The notes: generated from the letters alone by a model not told the origin. A stretch of DNA of 42,498 bases from Leptospira interrogans serovar Manilae (GCA_945887855.1 CAMCZP010000020.1:1-42498); one strand, 5' to 3'; numbered from the stretch's first letter, positions 16,364 to 26,406 are shown. Program-made: numbers and translations.

Positions 16364-17001
16364 ATATATAAATTCATAGAAGTATGTTGCATAACTGATT
16401 TTAAAATGTCGCTCCGAGTCAATATTCCCAAAAGTTCTGAGGACTCTCTGGAAATAATGGGAAGTGCTCCAATTCTCTCTTCAAACATTATTTTTGCAAT
16501 TTCACGAATTGCTGTATCAGGATAAGCAGTTAAAATTTTAGTAATCATTATGTCACCTACTTGAGATTTCTCTATGTCCATAGGTGACTTTCTGTAAAGA
16601 TAAATCATATAAGATAGTATATCTTTTTGGGACACAATCCCTAGAATTTTTCTTTCTCTTGAGAGAATGGGCAAATATTTGATTTTATTCTTAAGCAAAC
16701 TATGTTCTGCTTCAGACAAAGTAGAGCTTACGTTAGCTGTGATCACAGCGGGACTCATAATCTCTCGTGCAAAAACAGGAATTGCACTCTCTTCTGGCTT
16801 TAGATCATCCTGGGTATAAGGATCTGTATTGGAACCAGGTAGAATACTCAATGTGTTTTTAGATCTTTTGTGGGACTCTTCATTCACCCGAATTGACTTA
16901 TCAGGCACTCCCTGGTAAGATGGGGTAACTCTTTTGATAGATTCCTGCTTATTTGCAGGAATATAGGGCTCTGCAACTCCCTGGGTAACCCAAGTAAACA
17001 T
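16360..17001 (-). CDS. Tandem CBS-domain protein
   Basis: A 213-residue soluble protein with two CBS motifs in the C-terminal two thirds (about 78-135 and 150-207). Typical strings are AREIMSPAVITANVSSTLSE, YLPILSRERKILGIVSQKDI, GDIMITKILTAYPDTAIREI and GALPIISRESSELLGILTRSD. CBS pairs bind adenosine nucleotides and act as sensors of energy or ionic state. The first 75 residues are polar, rich in Ser, Pro and Lys, and probably disordered. AGGGAT lies upstream of the ATG. It is convergent with the MBOAT fusion gene, sharing a four-base overlap. The partner protein is unknown. Confidence 0.88.
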   Translation of the reverse strand: MFTWVTQGVAEPYIPANKQESIKRVTPSYQGVPDKSIRVNEESHKRSKNTLSILPGSNTDPYTQDDLKPEESAIPVFAREIMSPAVITANVSSTLSEAEHSLLKNKIKYLPILSRERKILGIVSQKDILSYMIYLYRKSPMDIEKSQVGDIMITKILTAYPDTAIREIAKIMFEERIGALPIISRESSELLGILTRSDILKSVMQHTSMNLYI

Positions 17002-17213
17002 AGTACCATCCCTTTAAAGTATTAAGAATACTTAAAATCAATATTTCATAAAATGCAAGGGAAAAAAAATATCCATATTTAGTCTCTTAAAGGAAAATTA
17101 CTTCTCCTACCAAGATTGTTTTATAGATAACTGAAGTTAAAACTATTTGTAAAAAAAATAGATTTGATTTTGTAACTAGAGATTGTGTAATCTAGCGTAA
17201 AGGATTCAAAATC

Positions 17214-17612
17214 GTGTATAGACTTCTATTTCTTTTTCTAATCTTTCTAATTACATGCAAACCCGCAGTAAAAAAAGGAATAGAGGATCCCTCCTGGCAA
17301 GAGGAATCATTGAAAATTTCTTCTGAGTTATGCAGTATATTTGTAAAATGTTCAGAAGCTACATTGCAAAAAATTCCAGACTATATGGCAAAGCAAGCAG
17401 GCGAAGAAATATCCCCAAATAATTGTATAGAAAAAAATAAAAAGAGTAATGTATACAATTTAAAAGTAAGTGATCCCGAATCTATAAAAACTGCCTATAG
17501 AGAATGTGCAAGTTTTATTAAAACCTTATCTTGTAATGATGTAACTAGTGGAATGATACAACAAAATAATTTTTGTAAAGTTGTTTCATTAGCTCAAATG
17601 AATAAAAATTAA
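17214..17612 (+). CDS. Small Cys-rich lipoprotein
   Basis: A 132-residue protein starting at GTG with AAAGGA about nine bases upstream. The signal peptide LLFLFLIFLITC ends in a lipobox with Cys15 and is followed by KPAVKK. The mature part has six more cysteines (in ELCSIF, VKCSEA, NNCIEK, RECASF, LSCND, NFCKVV), spaced as expected for three disulphides in a helical protein. It resembles the small six-Cys lipoproteins of Leptospira (possibly the TIGR04454 group), but that assignment is from memory of the pattern. It lies 41 bp before the phosphatase gene in the same direction. Confidence 0.7.
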   Translation: MYRLLFLFLIFLITCKPAVKKGIEDPSWQEESLKISSELCSIFVKCSEATLQKIPDYMAKQAGEEISPNNCIEKNKKSNVYNLKVSDPESIKTAYRECASFIKTLSCNDVTSGMIQQNNFCKVVSLAQMNKN

Positions 17613-17653
17613 AACTATATGCTAATATTTTTAATATGTAAAATTTTATTTAT

Positions 17654-19711
17654 ATGAATATAAAAGATTATATGATATTTCATAGAAATAAATTTTTTAT
17701 ATTTCTATTATCATTCCTATTTACAACTCATACTTTTTCATCTCCTGTTTTTGAAATAAATAAAAATATTTATAATCTTTCGCTAGGTAACTATCTAGAA
17801 TATTTAGAAGATAAAGAAGGAAAGCTAGATATAGATACTCTTACTTCAAAAAATGAAGAAATTGTATTTTCAAATATAAACAACGACATATCAAATTTTG
17901 GTTATACATCTTCTATTTTTTGGTTTAAATTAAGTCTTAATAAGCCAAATGAATTAGAGAGGAAAGTATATCTCAATATCCAAAATAGTAATATTGATAA
18001 AGTAGAAATTTTTGAAGTCTACAAAAATGAATCTAAAAATACTAACATAAAAAAAACCAAACTAGGTGATCAGTTTCCAATATCTAATAGAATTTTTTTC
18101 AATAGGGAATTTATTTTTATCCCTGAAATTAATGAAAATATATCAGAGGAAATTTATTTTAGAATAGAAACATCATCTTCAATGATTTTTCCTTTGTTTA
18201 TATTAGATGAAGAGTCCTTAAGCAAAGATATTTTAAATAGGGAAATAGTTCATGGAATTTACTATGGAGTCGTACTTGCTATTTTTTTATATAATTTAAT
18301 AGTATTTATTTCAATAAAAGATTTAACATTTTTTTATTATATATTTTATATACTGGGTTTTGGATTTCTTCAAGCTGTTGAGCATGGTCATGCTTTTTTA
18401 TATCTTTGGCCCGAATATCCAGATTGGCAAAGAACTGCTTTTCCATTTTTTATGGGAATAACAATTTCATTTGGCTCTCTTTTCACTAAATCATTCTTAA
18501 AAACCTCTTTATTTTCTCAAAAATTTAATAGATACCTTTTATTTTTATGTTACTTAGGATTTCTACTTCTCATTTTAGGTTTTATATTTCGAGATATTAT
18601 AATTAATTTTATATCAATCACTTTAGCTGTGATAACTGTGATTTCAATTTTTATAACTGCAATTAATGTTTATAGAAAAAACTTTGAACCATCAAAATAT
18701 TTTTTAATTGCTTGGATATTTTTTTTAATTGGAAGTATCGTTTCTCTTTTTAGGCTCTTGGGTTTATTTAACTTTCCTTTTTATAGTGCATACTCTTTAG
18801 AATTTGCATCCATATTTCAAATCATAATACTTTCATACGCACTCACTGCAAAGATAAATATAATTAAAAGAGAAAACCAAGAAGCTATTAGTAGAACAGT
18901 AATTTACCAAGAACAGGCAAATGCTGAATTAGAACAAAAAGTAAAGGATAGAACTATAGAATTAAATAAATATTTATTATCTATAGAAAAAGATCTTAAA
19001 ATGGCACGTAACATTCAAATGAATATTTTACCTAAAAATTTAGATAAAATAGTAAATTTTGATGTCACTACTTTTTATCAACCCTTAGACGAAGTTGGTG
19101 GAGACTTTTTTGATGTATACCAAATGAGTAATAATAAACTTAGAATTTTAATTGCAGATGCAACTGGGCATGGAATTCAAGCATCAATGGTTACTATGAC
19201 AATTAAAAGTGAGTATGACAGTTTAAAAGTTTTTTTATCTGACCCTGGTGAATTAATTGATGAACTACAAAAAAGATTTGTGGAAATTTATAAAAATATG
19301 AAAATCTATTTTTCAGCCTTCATTATTGATATTGATTTAGATGAAGAGATGATAAGCTATGCATCTGCAGGACATCCAAATCAATACTTAATCCAAGATG
19401 GAAAAATAATTGAACTAATCAGATCAGGTCATATAATAGGAATGCTTAGTAATAAACAATGTACTACCAAGAAATTACCCTACACTAAAAAAGATAAGAT
19501 ACTACTATTTACAGATGGCTTGTATGAAGAATTCAATATTCTAAATGAACAATTTGGAGAAGAGAAGCTTATAAATCTTATAGAAGAAAATATAAATTTA
19601 GGAATGAATGAATTGGTCGATAAATCTTTAGAAGCATTAAATATTCATTTAAATAATAATTCAAAACAGGATGATATTACTATAATAGGTATAGAAGAAA
19701 AAATAATATGA
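17654..19711 (+). CDS. 7TMR-DISM membrane sensor with PP2C/SpoIIE-type serine phosphatase
   Basis: A 685-residue membrane receptor. A signal helix (about 14-30) precedes an extracytoplasmic 7TMR-DISMED2-like beta domain (about 35-180, with FGYTSSIFWFKLSL). About seven membrane helices follow (195-400), then a coiled coil (about 405-445, NAELEQKVKDRTIEL), then a PP2C SpoIIE domain. Its metal-binding motifs are EVGGDFFD (about 479), IADATGHGIQASM (about 497), ASAGHPNQY and LLFTDGLYEE, closing with KQDDITIIGI. Such proteins sense an outside signal and dephosphorylate STAS-domain anti-sigma antagonists. A STAS protein with an intact DSSG site is encoded about 11 kb away. The stop overlaps the next gene by four bases (ATGA). 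Confidence 0.93.
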   Translation: MNIKDYMIFHRNKFFIFLLSFLFTTHTFSSPVFEINKNIYNLSLGNYLEYLEDKEGKLDIDTLTSKNEEIVFSNINNDISNFGYTSSIFWFKLSLNKPNELERKVYLNIQNSNIDKVEIFEVYKNESKNTNIKKTKLGDQFPISNRIFFNREFIFIPEINENISEEIYFRIETSSSMIFPLFILDEESLSKDILNREIVHGIYYGVVLAIFLYNLIVFISIKDLTFFYYIFYILGFGFLQAVEHGHAFLYLWPEYPDWQRTAFPFFMGITISFGSLFTKSFLKTSLFSQKFNRYLLFLCYLGFLLLILGFIFRDIIINFISITLAVITVISIFITAINVYRKNFEPSKYFLIAWIFFLIGSIVSLFRLLGLFNFPFYSAYSLEFASIFQIIILSYALTAKINIIKRENQEAISRTVIYQEQANAELEQKVKDRTIELNKYLLSIEKDLKMARNIQMNILPKNLDKIVNFDVTTFYQPLDEVGGDFFDVYQMSNNKLRILIADATGHGIQASMVTMTIKSEYDSLKVFLSDPGELIDELQKRFVEIYKNMKIYFSAFIIDIDLDEEMISYASAGHPNQYLIQDGKIIELIRSGHIIGMLSNKQCTTKKLPYTKKDKILLFTDGLYEEFNILNEQFGEEKLINLIEENINLGMNELVDKSLEALNIHLNNNSKQDDITIIGIEEKII

Positions 19712-20352
19712 ATATATTCAAAGTAATTTTTAAACTAAATAATCCTTATATATGCATGTTTTCTATGAGCAATCACCACCAAATATTCAATACATTCAGA
19801 TACCCTAAGTTTCAGAATGATTCAAATAGATTTAAACCAATTATACCATTTCACTTTTTTATAACTATTTTTTTTGTAATACACATTTTCTCTTCAAATC
19901 AAATATTTTCGTATGCACCACCTGAACGAGAAAAACCATTTATTGAATATTTTAAACTAAATGAATTCCCTCAAAGCCAAAATATCATAAAATTTATGAA
20001 TGTAGGATTAATTATAAGCAATCACTGCGTTTCCCAAAAATCAGGAAAAAATTACCGCCGGGAATGTGGTGCATGGAAGCCTATGGATGTTTTGGAATCA
20101 GGTCGGTATATAAAGTATTTCACTCCAAATAAAGTTTTACCAGATATTAGAAATCTCCGTTCTGTTAGCTTTTTTATATGCCAACAGGCAGGTGGAAGTA
20201 TTGCATCTGAGGTGATAGAATTTACAGGAGGAAGAGATGTTAATCCTCTCGACTTTTGCCAATTTCCCGATAATTCTCTACTTGCCCTCATATCAATAGA
20301 AAACTATATAAAAACCATCCCAAATTTTTCTAAGACAGTTACTTTTGACTAG
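19708..20352 (+). CDS. Exported Cys-containing protein of unknown function
   Basis: Up to 214 residues; not recognised. It starts within the ATGA that ends the phosphatase gene, so it is translationally coupled to it. The first 45 residues are polar and basic, then a hydrophobic segment (about 48-68, HFFITIFFVIHIFSS) leads into SYAPPE, a possible cleavage site. The mature part of about 145 residues has four cysteines (NHCVS, RECGAW, FICQQ, DFCQF) that could form two disulphides. The N-terminal stretch before the helix is long for a signal peptide; Met17 or Met20 are other starts but do not remove the problem. Its stop overlaps the convergent SDR gene's stop at a CTAG palindrome. Confidence 0.6.
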   Translation: MNIFKVIFKLNNPYICMFSMSNHHQIFNTFRYPKFQNDSNRFKPIIPFHFFITIFFVIHIFSSNQIFSYAPPEREKPFIEYFKLNEFPQSQNIIKFMNVGLIISNHCVSQKSGKNYRRECGAWKPMDVLESGRYIKYFTPNKVLPDIRNLRSVSFFICQQAGGSIASEVIEFTGGRDVNPLDFCQFPDNSLLALISIENYIKTIPNFSKTVTFD

Positions 20353-21398
20353 AGTAAACCATCTTTCATTAATTGTTCTGCATGATCAATTAAAGTAGTT
20401 TTTACATCTGTAAATTTTAATCCTAAGTCTTTAATTGTATAACTATTATCAAATTTTATACTATGGCCAATATTTTTTTCTATATAGCTATGAGTAAATC
20501 CCATCAAAGGACCAAATAGCCAAATTAAAAAATAAGGAAGAGTTGAAGAGGGGAGTAGAAATTTATTTCTAAAATGATCTCTTAAAATCTCTGCCATTTG
20601 TAACATAGGCATTGAATCTGAACAAATTATATGTCTGCCTTTTGCATTTTCATTAAAACTTGCTAATATATGAGCTTTGGCTACGTCTCTTACATCTGTT
20701 ATACCAAACCATAACTCAGGAACTCCAAGAAAAAAAGTTCCATTACACAATTGTTGCATTGTTTGAACACTTGTAGAATCAATTCTTTTTGATAATGCAG
20801 GCCCCATAACAAATGCTGGATTGATAACAATTAAATCCCATCGATTTTGTTTTCCTGCAATCTCCCATGCTTCCTTCTCTGCTAATGTTTTTGAGTAACT
20901 ATAAGGATTATGATTACTATTGCTTGTTGTATTCCAAAACTCTTCTGTGTAAGAATCTTTATTTATTGATTTAATATCAATGTTATCTCCATAAATTGAA
21001 GCACAACTTGATGTAAGAACTACCCTCTTTACACTTTGTACTGCATTTGCAGATTTTAGCACATTAGCTGTTCCCTCTTTTGCAGGTTTAATCAAATCAA
21101 TTTCAGGATCTTTTATTTTTGTAACAATAAATGGTGATGCTGTGTGAATTACAACTTCACAACCTTCCATAGATTTTTCAAATGAATCCGGTTTTAATAA
21201 ATCAGCTTCAAAAAATAATAATTTGCCAGGAAATGATTCTGCTATACTTTCAAGATGCTTATATTTCTCTTTATCTTCAATTTTTCTTATGGTGGTGTGA
21301 ACAGTATACCCATCTTCTAAAAGATACTTAATGATCCATGATGCTATGTATCCTCCGCCGCCAGTTACTAAAATTGGTTTATTTTTATTAATTGTCAT
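20349..21398 (-). CDS. NAD(P)-dependent extended short-chain reductase (dihydroflavonol-4-reductase-like)
   Basis: A 349-residue extended SDR. It has the nucleotide-binding GGGGYIASWI at residue 13, FEADLLKPDSF near 63, VVIHTASPF near 83, a catalytic Ser in VVLTSSCASIYG and the YSYSK (YxxxK) pair near 166. It resembles dihydroflavonol reductase/aldehyde reductase proteins that reduce a carbonyl with NADPH. The substrate is not readable from sequence. It is divergent from the MFS gene with 70 bp between starts, and convergent with the Cys-containing protein gene upstream. Confidence 0.88.
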   Translation of the reverse strand: MTINKNKPILVTGGGGYIASWIIKYLLEDGYTVHTTIRKIEDKEKYKHLESIAESFPGKLLFFEADLLKPDSFEKSMEGCEVVIHTASPFIVTKIKDPEIDLIKPAKEGTANVLKSANAVQSVKRVVLTSSCASIYGDNIDIKSINKDSYTEEFWNTTSNSNHNPYSYSKTLAEKEAWEIAGKQNRWDLIVINPAFVMGPALSKRIDSTSVQTMQQLCNGTFFLGVPELWFGITDVRDVAKAHILASFNENAKGRHIICSDSMPMLQMAEILRDHFRNKFLLPSSTLPYFLIWLFGPLMGFTHSYIEKNIGHSIKFDNSYTIKDLGLKFTDVKTTLIDHAEQLMKDGLL

Positions 21399-21468
21399 AC
21401 TTTACCTTTTTAATTGATATCCTAAAAACTCATTTAAAGTTTTCACTACTATTGTTTCATAGTCAATC

Positions 21469-22680
21469 ATGATATCATTTTATCTTATCTTATTTTTATA
21501 TTTTATAGGCTTGGGTGCAAACTTATCTAGTCTCTCTCCCTATTTAATTGCAAATTTTGGTAAAAATGCAGAATGGGTATTTATATCTATCCAAGCAATG
21601 GTTCCTGTTGGAACATTATTTGCAGGTTGGATCTCTGATAAAACCAAACAAATCAGAATCTTTTTGTATTTTGGTATGGCACTTACATTTCCTGCCCAAT
21701 ATATGCTTTTCTCCTATGCGGATAATTGGGAAATTACTTTGGTTTGTGCGGGGACATTACGATTTTTACTCTCTGCAAACTACCAATGGATTGTTATTGG
21801 TGCCCTTGAAAAAATGGGAGAATCTAATTTTAGCAAGATACGTTCTTCCGGCACATTAGGTTTTTTGGTGATTCAACTTGCTTTATTTTTTCTTACAATT
21901 CCTGAATGGCATATTCTTGAGTCACCTGAAATAGCTGGAAAATTCGGTAGTATATTTTATATACTACCTCTCTTATTTCTACATAGTATACCCAGAGAAA
22001 GAGATTCAGAGCAAGAATTTAGATTTAGGGATGCATATCAATTTATTTTCAATAAAAATATTCTTATTTTCTTTGTCTTATCCTTCTTTTTTTACTCGGC
22101 ATACCAAGTAACAGATAATTATCAAGGAAGATATTTTCAATTGTCTTATGGTCTTGGATCTGTTTATCTAAGCTGGGTATTTGCTGTACTACTAGAGATT
22201 CCATTTTTACTTTCAGTCACTAGAATTGTGCATAGATTCCATTTTTTTAGCTTGTTTTATCTCTCTATAATCGCTGGATTTATACGCTTTTTATTTCTAA
22301 GCTTTTCTGTGAAGGGAATTCCTATAGAAATACTTCTATTTTTTCAACTTCCACATGCTATTTTTTTTGCAGGGTACTACATGGGAACAATTCATTTTTT
22401 TAGAAAAACAGTACCTTCTCATATTTATGGATCGGTATATGGTTTGTATAGTATTTTTGCAATGTCTCTAGGTGGTATGACAGGAAATTTAATATCAGGA
22501 ACCTTACTATATTCTAATTTTGGACATTGGATACTTGAAAAAATAAATATAACAATAGATAATTCTGAGAAAATACAATTTCTCCCAGTGTTCTTGTTTG
22601 TATCAGTTGTATTACTTTTTATCTTACCATTTTTTATTTACTTAAACCTACGTTATAATTCCCAAAAAAAAGAAATCTAA
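21469..22680 (+). CDS. Major facilitator superfamily transporter
   Basis: A 403-residue protein with 12 likely membrane helices. The loop between helices 2 and 3 has GWISDKTKQIR, the MFS motif A. The helices and the RSSGTLGFLVIQ segment near residue 125 resemble the LacY/nucleoside-permease-like MFS group that imports sugars or nucleosides with protons. The substrate is uncertain. The first codon is ATG at 21469 with no strong Shine-Dalgarno. The gene ends 16 bp before the convergent glycosyltransferase stop. Confidence 0.85.
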   Translation: MISFYLILFLYFIGLGANLSSLSPYLIANFGKNAEWVFISIQAMVPVGTLFAGWISDKTKQIRIFLYFGMALTFPAQYMLFSYADNWEITLVCAGTLRFLLSANYQWIVIGALEKMGESNFSKIRSSGTLGFLVIQLALFFLTIPEWHILESPEIAGKFGSIFYILPLLFLHSIPRERDSEQEFRFRDAYQFIFNKNILIFFVLSFFFYSAYQVTDNYQGRYFQLSYGLGSVYLSWVFAVLLEIPFLLSVTRIVHRFHFFSLFYLSIIAGFIRFLFLSFSVKGIPIEILLFFQLPHAIFFAGYYMGTIHFFRKTVPSHIYGSVYGLYSIFAMSLGGMTGNLISGTLLYSNFGHWILEKINITIDNSEKIQFLPVFLFVSVVLLFILPFFIYLNLRYNSQKKEI

Positions 22681-22696
22681 AATCTATTCAAATCAA

Positions 22697-23812
22697 CTAT
22701 TTTTTATGATAAGATTTTTCATAGACTTCTAGTAATTGATCCACAGAAGAATCCCAGTTAAACCTTTTTGCATTATTCAATCCTTTTTGCTTCAACTCTG
22801 AAGAAGAATTTTCTAACTTATTTAGTGCCTCTATAAGCTCCATGGGATTAGTAGGATCAAAGTATAGAGCTGAGTTTTCTAAAATTTCAGGCATCACACT
22901 TGCATTAGAAGAAACTATAGGGCAGTTAGAAGCCTGAGCCTCTACAAGAGGAAGACCAAAGCCTTCATACAGAGATGGGTAGAGCAAACACTTTGCTCCA
23001 CCATATAGAAATGGAAGTTCTTCGTACGGTATCTTAGGAATAAATAAAATAGAGTTTTCAATTCCAATTATTTTATTTTGAATATAATCAGGTATGACTC
23101 CATCTGTTCCCGCAATGACTAAAATTTTTTTAATTTCTCCTGATTTATATCTTGAATGAAGAGAATCAATGAGAAACTGAAAATTTTTGTGTCCCTTTCC
23201 AATCCCCACCGCTAAGTAGTACTCATTTGGTAGATTGTATTTTTTTTTGAAAGCAAATACTTCATTTTCAGATCTTGGATAAAAAACTGTATGATCTACG
23301 GCATTATAAATTATTTTAGTATCTGACTTCGGATATCCAAAATACTTTTCTAGATCTTTTGCTGTAAAATCAGAAACAGAAATTATCTTTTTGGAGTACC
23401 GTAGTAGACGAAGTACTATCTGAAGATATATTCTTTTTAGTTTAGATGGAAAAAAATCTCTCATAACATAGGGAGTAAGATCATGAATAGTAACTATACA
23501 TTTATTTATATAAGGTATGGGATAATTAAAATGGGGAATATCCAGAAGATCCATATTTTTCATTTCTGAATGACCCAAGAGTTCTGAAATACTATAAACT
23601 TTAGCATAGTAAGGTACTATCTTAAAATTAGAAAGTTCAGGATACTTTTTTAAAAGTTCTGGATCACCAAATAAATAAATATCAGGTTTCATTGATTTTT
23701 TTGAAAGATATAATAATATGTGATACAATCTTACTCCAATTCCTGAATGTGCAATCATTCTGGCGTCAATGCCCACTTTAAAGTTAGAACTAAGAGAACT
23801 CATATTATTCAA
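22697..23812 (-). CDS. Family 4 glycosyltransferase
   Basis: A 371-residue GT-B enzyme. The N-terminal domain begins KVGIDARMIAHSGIGVRLYH, with TIHDLTPYVM near 108. The C-terminal domain has the nucleotide-sugar site LLYPSLYEGFGLPLVEAQAS near 277, including the two glutamates of the EX7E motif, followed by CPIVSSNASVMPEIL. These are classical GT4 features. It probably adds a hexose or similar sugar to a surface glycan or lipid. No glycan cluster surrounds it, so the acceptor is unknown. It stands alone on the minus strand between an MFS gene and divergent pyrB. Confidence 0.9.
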   Translation of the reverse strand: MNNMSSLSSNFKVGIDARMIAHSGIGVRLYHILLYLSKKSMKPDIYLFGDPELLKKYPELSNFKIVPYYAKVYSISELLGHSEMKNMDLLDIPHFNYPIPYINKCIVTIHDLTPYVMRDFFPSKLKRIYLQIVLRLLRYSKKIISVSDFTAKDLEKYFGYPKSDTKIIYNAVDHTVFYPRSENEVFAFKKKYNLPNEYYLAVGIGKGHKNFQFLIDSLHSRYKSGEIKKILVIAGTDGVIPDYIQNKIIGIENSILFIPKIPYEELPFLYGGAKCLLYPSLYEGFGLPLVEAQASNCPIVSSNASVMPEILENSALYFDPTNPMELIEALNKLENSSSELKQKGLNNAKRFNWDSSVDQLLEVYEKSYHKK

Positions 23813-24013
23813 GATTAATTAATTAAAATGAAAAGCAAGAAAAAACCTGTAAGTACATTTAGATACTAATCGATACTACCTATCTTTCTGATCAAATAAT
23901 ATAAAGTACATCAATAGATTGGTAATTTTTTCATTTGAACGATCATTTTTTTTATGTAGTCTATAGAATTAATTATGATTGAATATAGATGACTTAATTT
24001 TAAATTGCGAATT

Positions 24014-24955
24014 ATGTATATTTTCGCACACAAAAATATTCTAGATGCAGACCAATTTTCTAAAGAAGACCTTGATTTCCTAATAGATGCAACAAATAAG
24101 ATGAAACATATATATGCTTCCAATCGGGCATTTGGTATTTTACATGGAAAGCTATTGGCATCCCTCTTTTTTGAAGCATCTACCCGAACTAGGCTATCCT
24201 TTGAATCAGCAATGGAGAGATTAGGGGGAAGGGTAATTTCAACTGTTGGGTTTCAATTTTCTTCTATATCAAAGGGGGAAACCTTATATGATACAATGAA
24301 GATGATTGAAGCTTATGCTGACATTGCTGTCATACGACATCCAGTAGAAGGCTCTTCAAGAATTGCTGGCGGGGCAGTGAAAATGCCTGTTATAAATGCA
24401 GGGGACGGAGCAGGTCAACATCCTACCCAAGCTCTTTTAGACTTATACACTATTAAAAGTGAAAAAGGTACTATTGATAACATAACCATAGGATTTATAG
24501 GCGATCTTAAATATGGAAGAACTATTCATTCTTTAATTAAACTCTTAAAGTACTACAATGTTCATGTCTATCTAATATCTCCAGAAGAGTTAGTTCTACC
24601 TGAGTCTTACAAAAAGGATTTGGTAGGATTTCCAATTACATATGAAGAGACTAGAGATATAAAAGCTATTTGGGACTGTGATGTAATATATGTTACAAGA
24701 ATCCAGGAAGAGCGCTTTCCCGATCACAAAGAATATGAAAAATTAAAAGAAACTTATAAAGTAAATAAAGAACTAATCTTAGCCTCTAGGAAAAATACAA
24801 CAGTTCTGCATCCTCTTCCAAGGGTCTCTGAGCTTTCTACAGATGTTGACGATTTACCCAATGCTGCCTATTTCCGTCAAGCAGAGTATGGCGTAGTTAG
24901 TCGTATGACATTACTCTGCTTATGCTTGGGAATTGGAATTCCTGAAGAAAACTAA
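24014..24955 (+). CDS. pyrB: Aspartate carbamoyltransferase catalytic subunit
   Basis: A 313-residue enzyme catalysing carbamoyl phosphate plus L-aspartate to N-carbamoyl-L-aspartate, the second step of pyrimidine synthesis. Signatures are [13 protein letters not shown] near residue 52 (carbamoyl-phosphate loop), [27 protein letters not shown] near 134 and HPLPRVSEL near 265. Length is normal for the catalytic chain. No pyrI regulatory gene follows. ATG at 24014 is preferred to the in-frame TTG at 24005, although neither has a clear Shine-Dalgarno. The dapL gene follows after 29 bp and is probably co-transcribed. Confidence 0.95.
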   Translation: MYIFAHKNILDADQFSKEDLDFLIDATNKMKHIYASNRAFGILHGKLLASLFFEASTRTRLSFESAMERLGGRVISTVGFQFSSISKGETLYDTMKMIEAYADIAVIRHPVEGSSRIAGGAVKMPVINAGDGAGQHPTQALLDLYTIKSEKGTIDNITIGFIGDLKYGRTIHSLIKLLKYYNVHVYLISPEELVLPESYKKDLVGFPITYEETRDIKAIWDCDVIYVTRIQEERFPDHKEYEKLKETYKVNKELILASRKNTTVLHPLPRVSELSTDVDDLPNAAYFRQAEYGVVSRMTLLCLCLGIGIPEEN

Positions 24956-24984
24956 TTTTATCAAAATATATTAAAGAAGGTAAT

Positions 24985-26211
24985 ATGGCAAAAATAAATG
25001 AAAATTACTTAAAACTCAAAGCAGGTTACTTATTTCCAGAAATCTCAAAAAGAGTTAGGGTATTCAGTGAAAATAATCCAGGAAAGAAAATTATACGATT
25101 AGGTATTGGAGATGTAACCCTCCCTTTACCACCCTCGATAGTAAAAGCAATGAAGGATGCTTCCAATGAAATGGGAACTTCTACTGGATTTAAAGGGTAC
25201 GGGCCAGAACAGGGATATTCATTCTTAATTGAAGAGATAATTAAACATGACTTCAATCCCCTAGGTATCAATTTATCTGTAGATGAGATATTTGTATCAG
25301 ATGGATCCAAATGTGATACTGGGAATATTCAAGAAATTTTTTCCTTAGACTCTAAAATAGCTGTCACTGATCCTGTTTATCCTGTATATGTAGATACAAA
25401 TGTTATGGCAGGTAGAACTGGTGAAGTAGGCTCTGATGGAAGATACTCTGGACTAGTTTATCTTCCATGTTCAAAAGAAAATGGATTTCAACCCGATTTT
25501 CCAAAAGAAAAAGTAGATTTAATTTATCTATGTTATCCCAATAATCCAACCGGTACTACAATCACTAAATCTAGGTTAAAAGAATGGGTAGATTTTGCAA
25601 AAAAAAATAACTCTATCATTCTATATGATGCCGCTTATGAAGCTTTTATTTCTGATAGCTCAGTCCCACGCTCTATTTTTGAGATTGAAGGTGCAAAAGA
25701 AGTTGCAATGGAATTTAGATCGTTTTCTAAAACAGCTGGTTTCACAGGGACTAGATGTGCATTTATTGTAATACCAAAAGAGTTAACAGGATACAGTTCT
25801 TCAGGCGAAAAAGTAAGTATCAATCAATTATGGAATAGACGACATACAACTAAATTCAATGGAGTCTCCTACCCTATTCAAAAAGCAGCAGCAGCTTGTT
25901 ACTCTGATTCAGGGAAAAAAGAAGTAAAAGATAACATTTCGTACTATATGGAAAATGCTAGAATTATTCGAGAAGGTATTTCTAAGAATGGATATGAGGT
26001 ATATGGTGGAGTTAATGCTCCTTATATTTGGTTAAAAACTCCAAGTAGTACATCATCTTGGGATTTTTTTGATCAACTCTTAAATAAAATCCAAGTTGTA
26101 GGAACTCCCGGATCAGGATTTGGCCCATCTGGAGAAGGCTATTTTAGATTATCTGCATTTGGTAAACGAGAAGATGTTGTAGAAGCTGTGGAAAGAATTA
26201 GCAAACTATAA
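24985..26211 (+). CDS. dapL: LL-diaminopimelate aminotransferase
   Basis: A 408-residue fold-type I PLP aminotransferase, the length of DapL. Characteristic stretches are [19 protein letters not shown] near residue 38, [12 protein letters not shown] near 68, [16 protein letters not shown] near 105, [10 protein letters not shown] near 180, and the PLP-lysine region [17 protein letters not shown] near 249. It converts tetrahydrodipicolinate directly to LL-diaminopimelate, bypassing the succinylase route to lysine and peptidoglycan, as in chlamydiae, plants and leptospires. AAGG lies about six bases before ATG. Confidence 0.95.
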   Translation: MAKINENYLKLKAGYLFPEISKRVRVFSENNPGKKIIRLGIGDVTLPLPPSIVKAMKDASNEMGTSTGFKGYGPEQGYSFLIEEIIKHDFNPLGINLSVDEIFVSDGSKCDTGNIQEIFSLDSKIAVTDPVYPVYVDTNVMAGRTGEVGSDGRYSGLVYLPCSKENGFQPDFPKEKVDLIYLCYPNNPTGTTITKSRLKEWVDFAKKNNSIILYDAAYEAFISDSSVPRSIFEIEGAKEVAMEFRSFSKTAGFTGTRCAFIVIPKELTGYSSSGEKVSINQLWNRRHTTKFNGVSYPIQKAAAACYSDSGKKEVKDNISYYMENARIIREGISKNGYEVYGGVNAPYIWLKTPSSTSSWDFFDQLLNKIQVVGTPGSGFGPSGEGYFRLSAFGKREDVVEAVERISKL

Positions 26212-26293
26212 AAAATGTATATAGGAATTATATATTTTTCTACAGACTATTTTTTTTTCTTAAAAATGAAATAAATTCGTTCTAAAAAACCAT

Positions 26294-26299
26294 TATAAT
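26294..26299 (+). promoter_or_regulatory. Candidate -10 box for the sigma-like operon
   Basis: A perfect TATAAT lies at 26294-26299, about 107 bp upstream of the preferred ATG of the sigma-like gene. No good -35 box sits 16-18 bp upstream (only TTCGTT-like sequence). If used, the transcript would start near 26306 and its leader would contain the hairpin and T run at 26346-26379. Confidence 0.35.
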
Positions 26300-26345
26300 A
26301 ATAGGTGTCCCCACGACATTAGTGTTTGTTTGAACAATTTTATTA

Positions 26346-26379
26346 TGACTGAAGAATTCTTTTCTTCAGTCAATTTTTT
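26346..26379 (+). terminator. Strong intrinsic terminator or attenuator hairpin
   Basis: TGACTGAAGAA (26346-26356) pairs perfectly with TTCTTCAGTCA (26362-26372) around a five-base loop, giving 11 pairs. It is followed by ATTTTTT. It lies 135 bp after the dapL stop and only about 27 bp before the start of the sigma-like gene. It could end dapL transcripts, or act as an attenuator if the operon promoter lies upstream. Confidence 0.7.
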
Positions 26380-26406
26380 ACTCTAACAATAGTGGAGATT
26401 ATTCGT

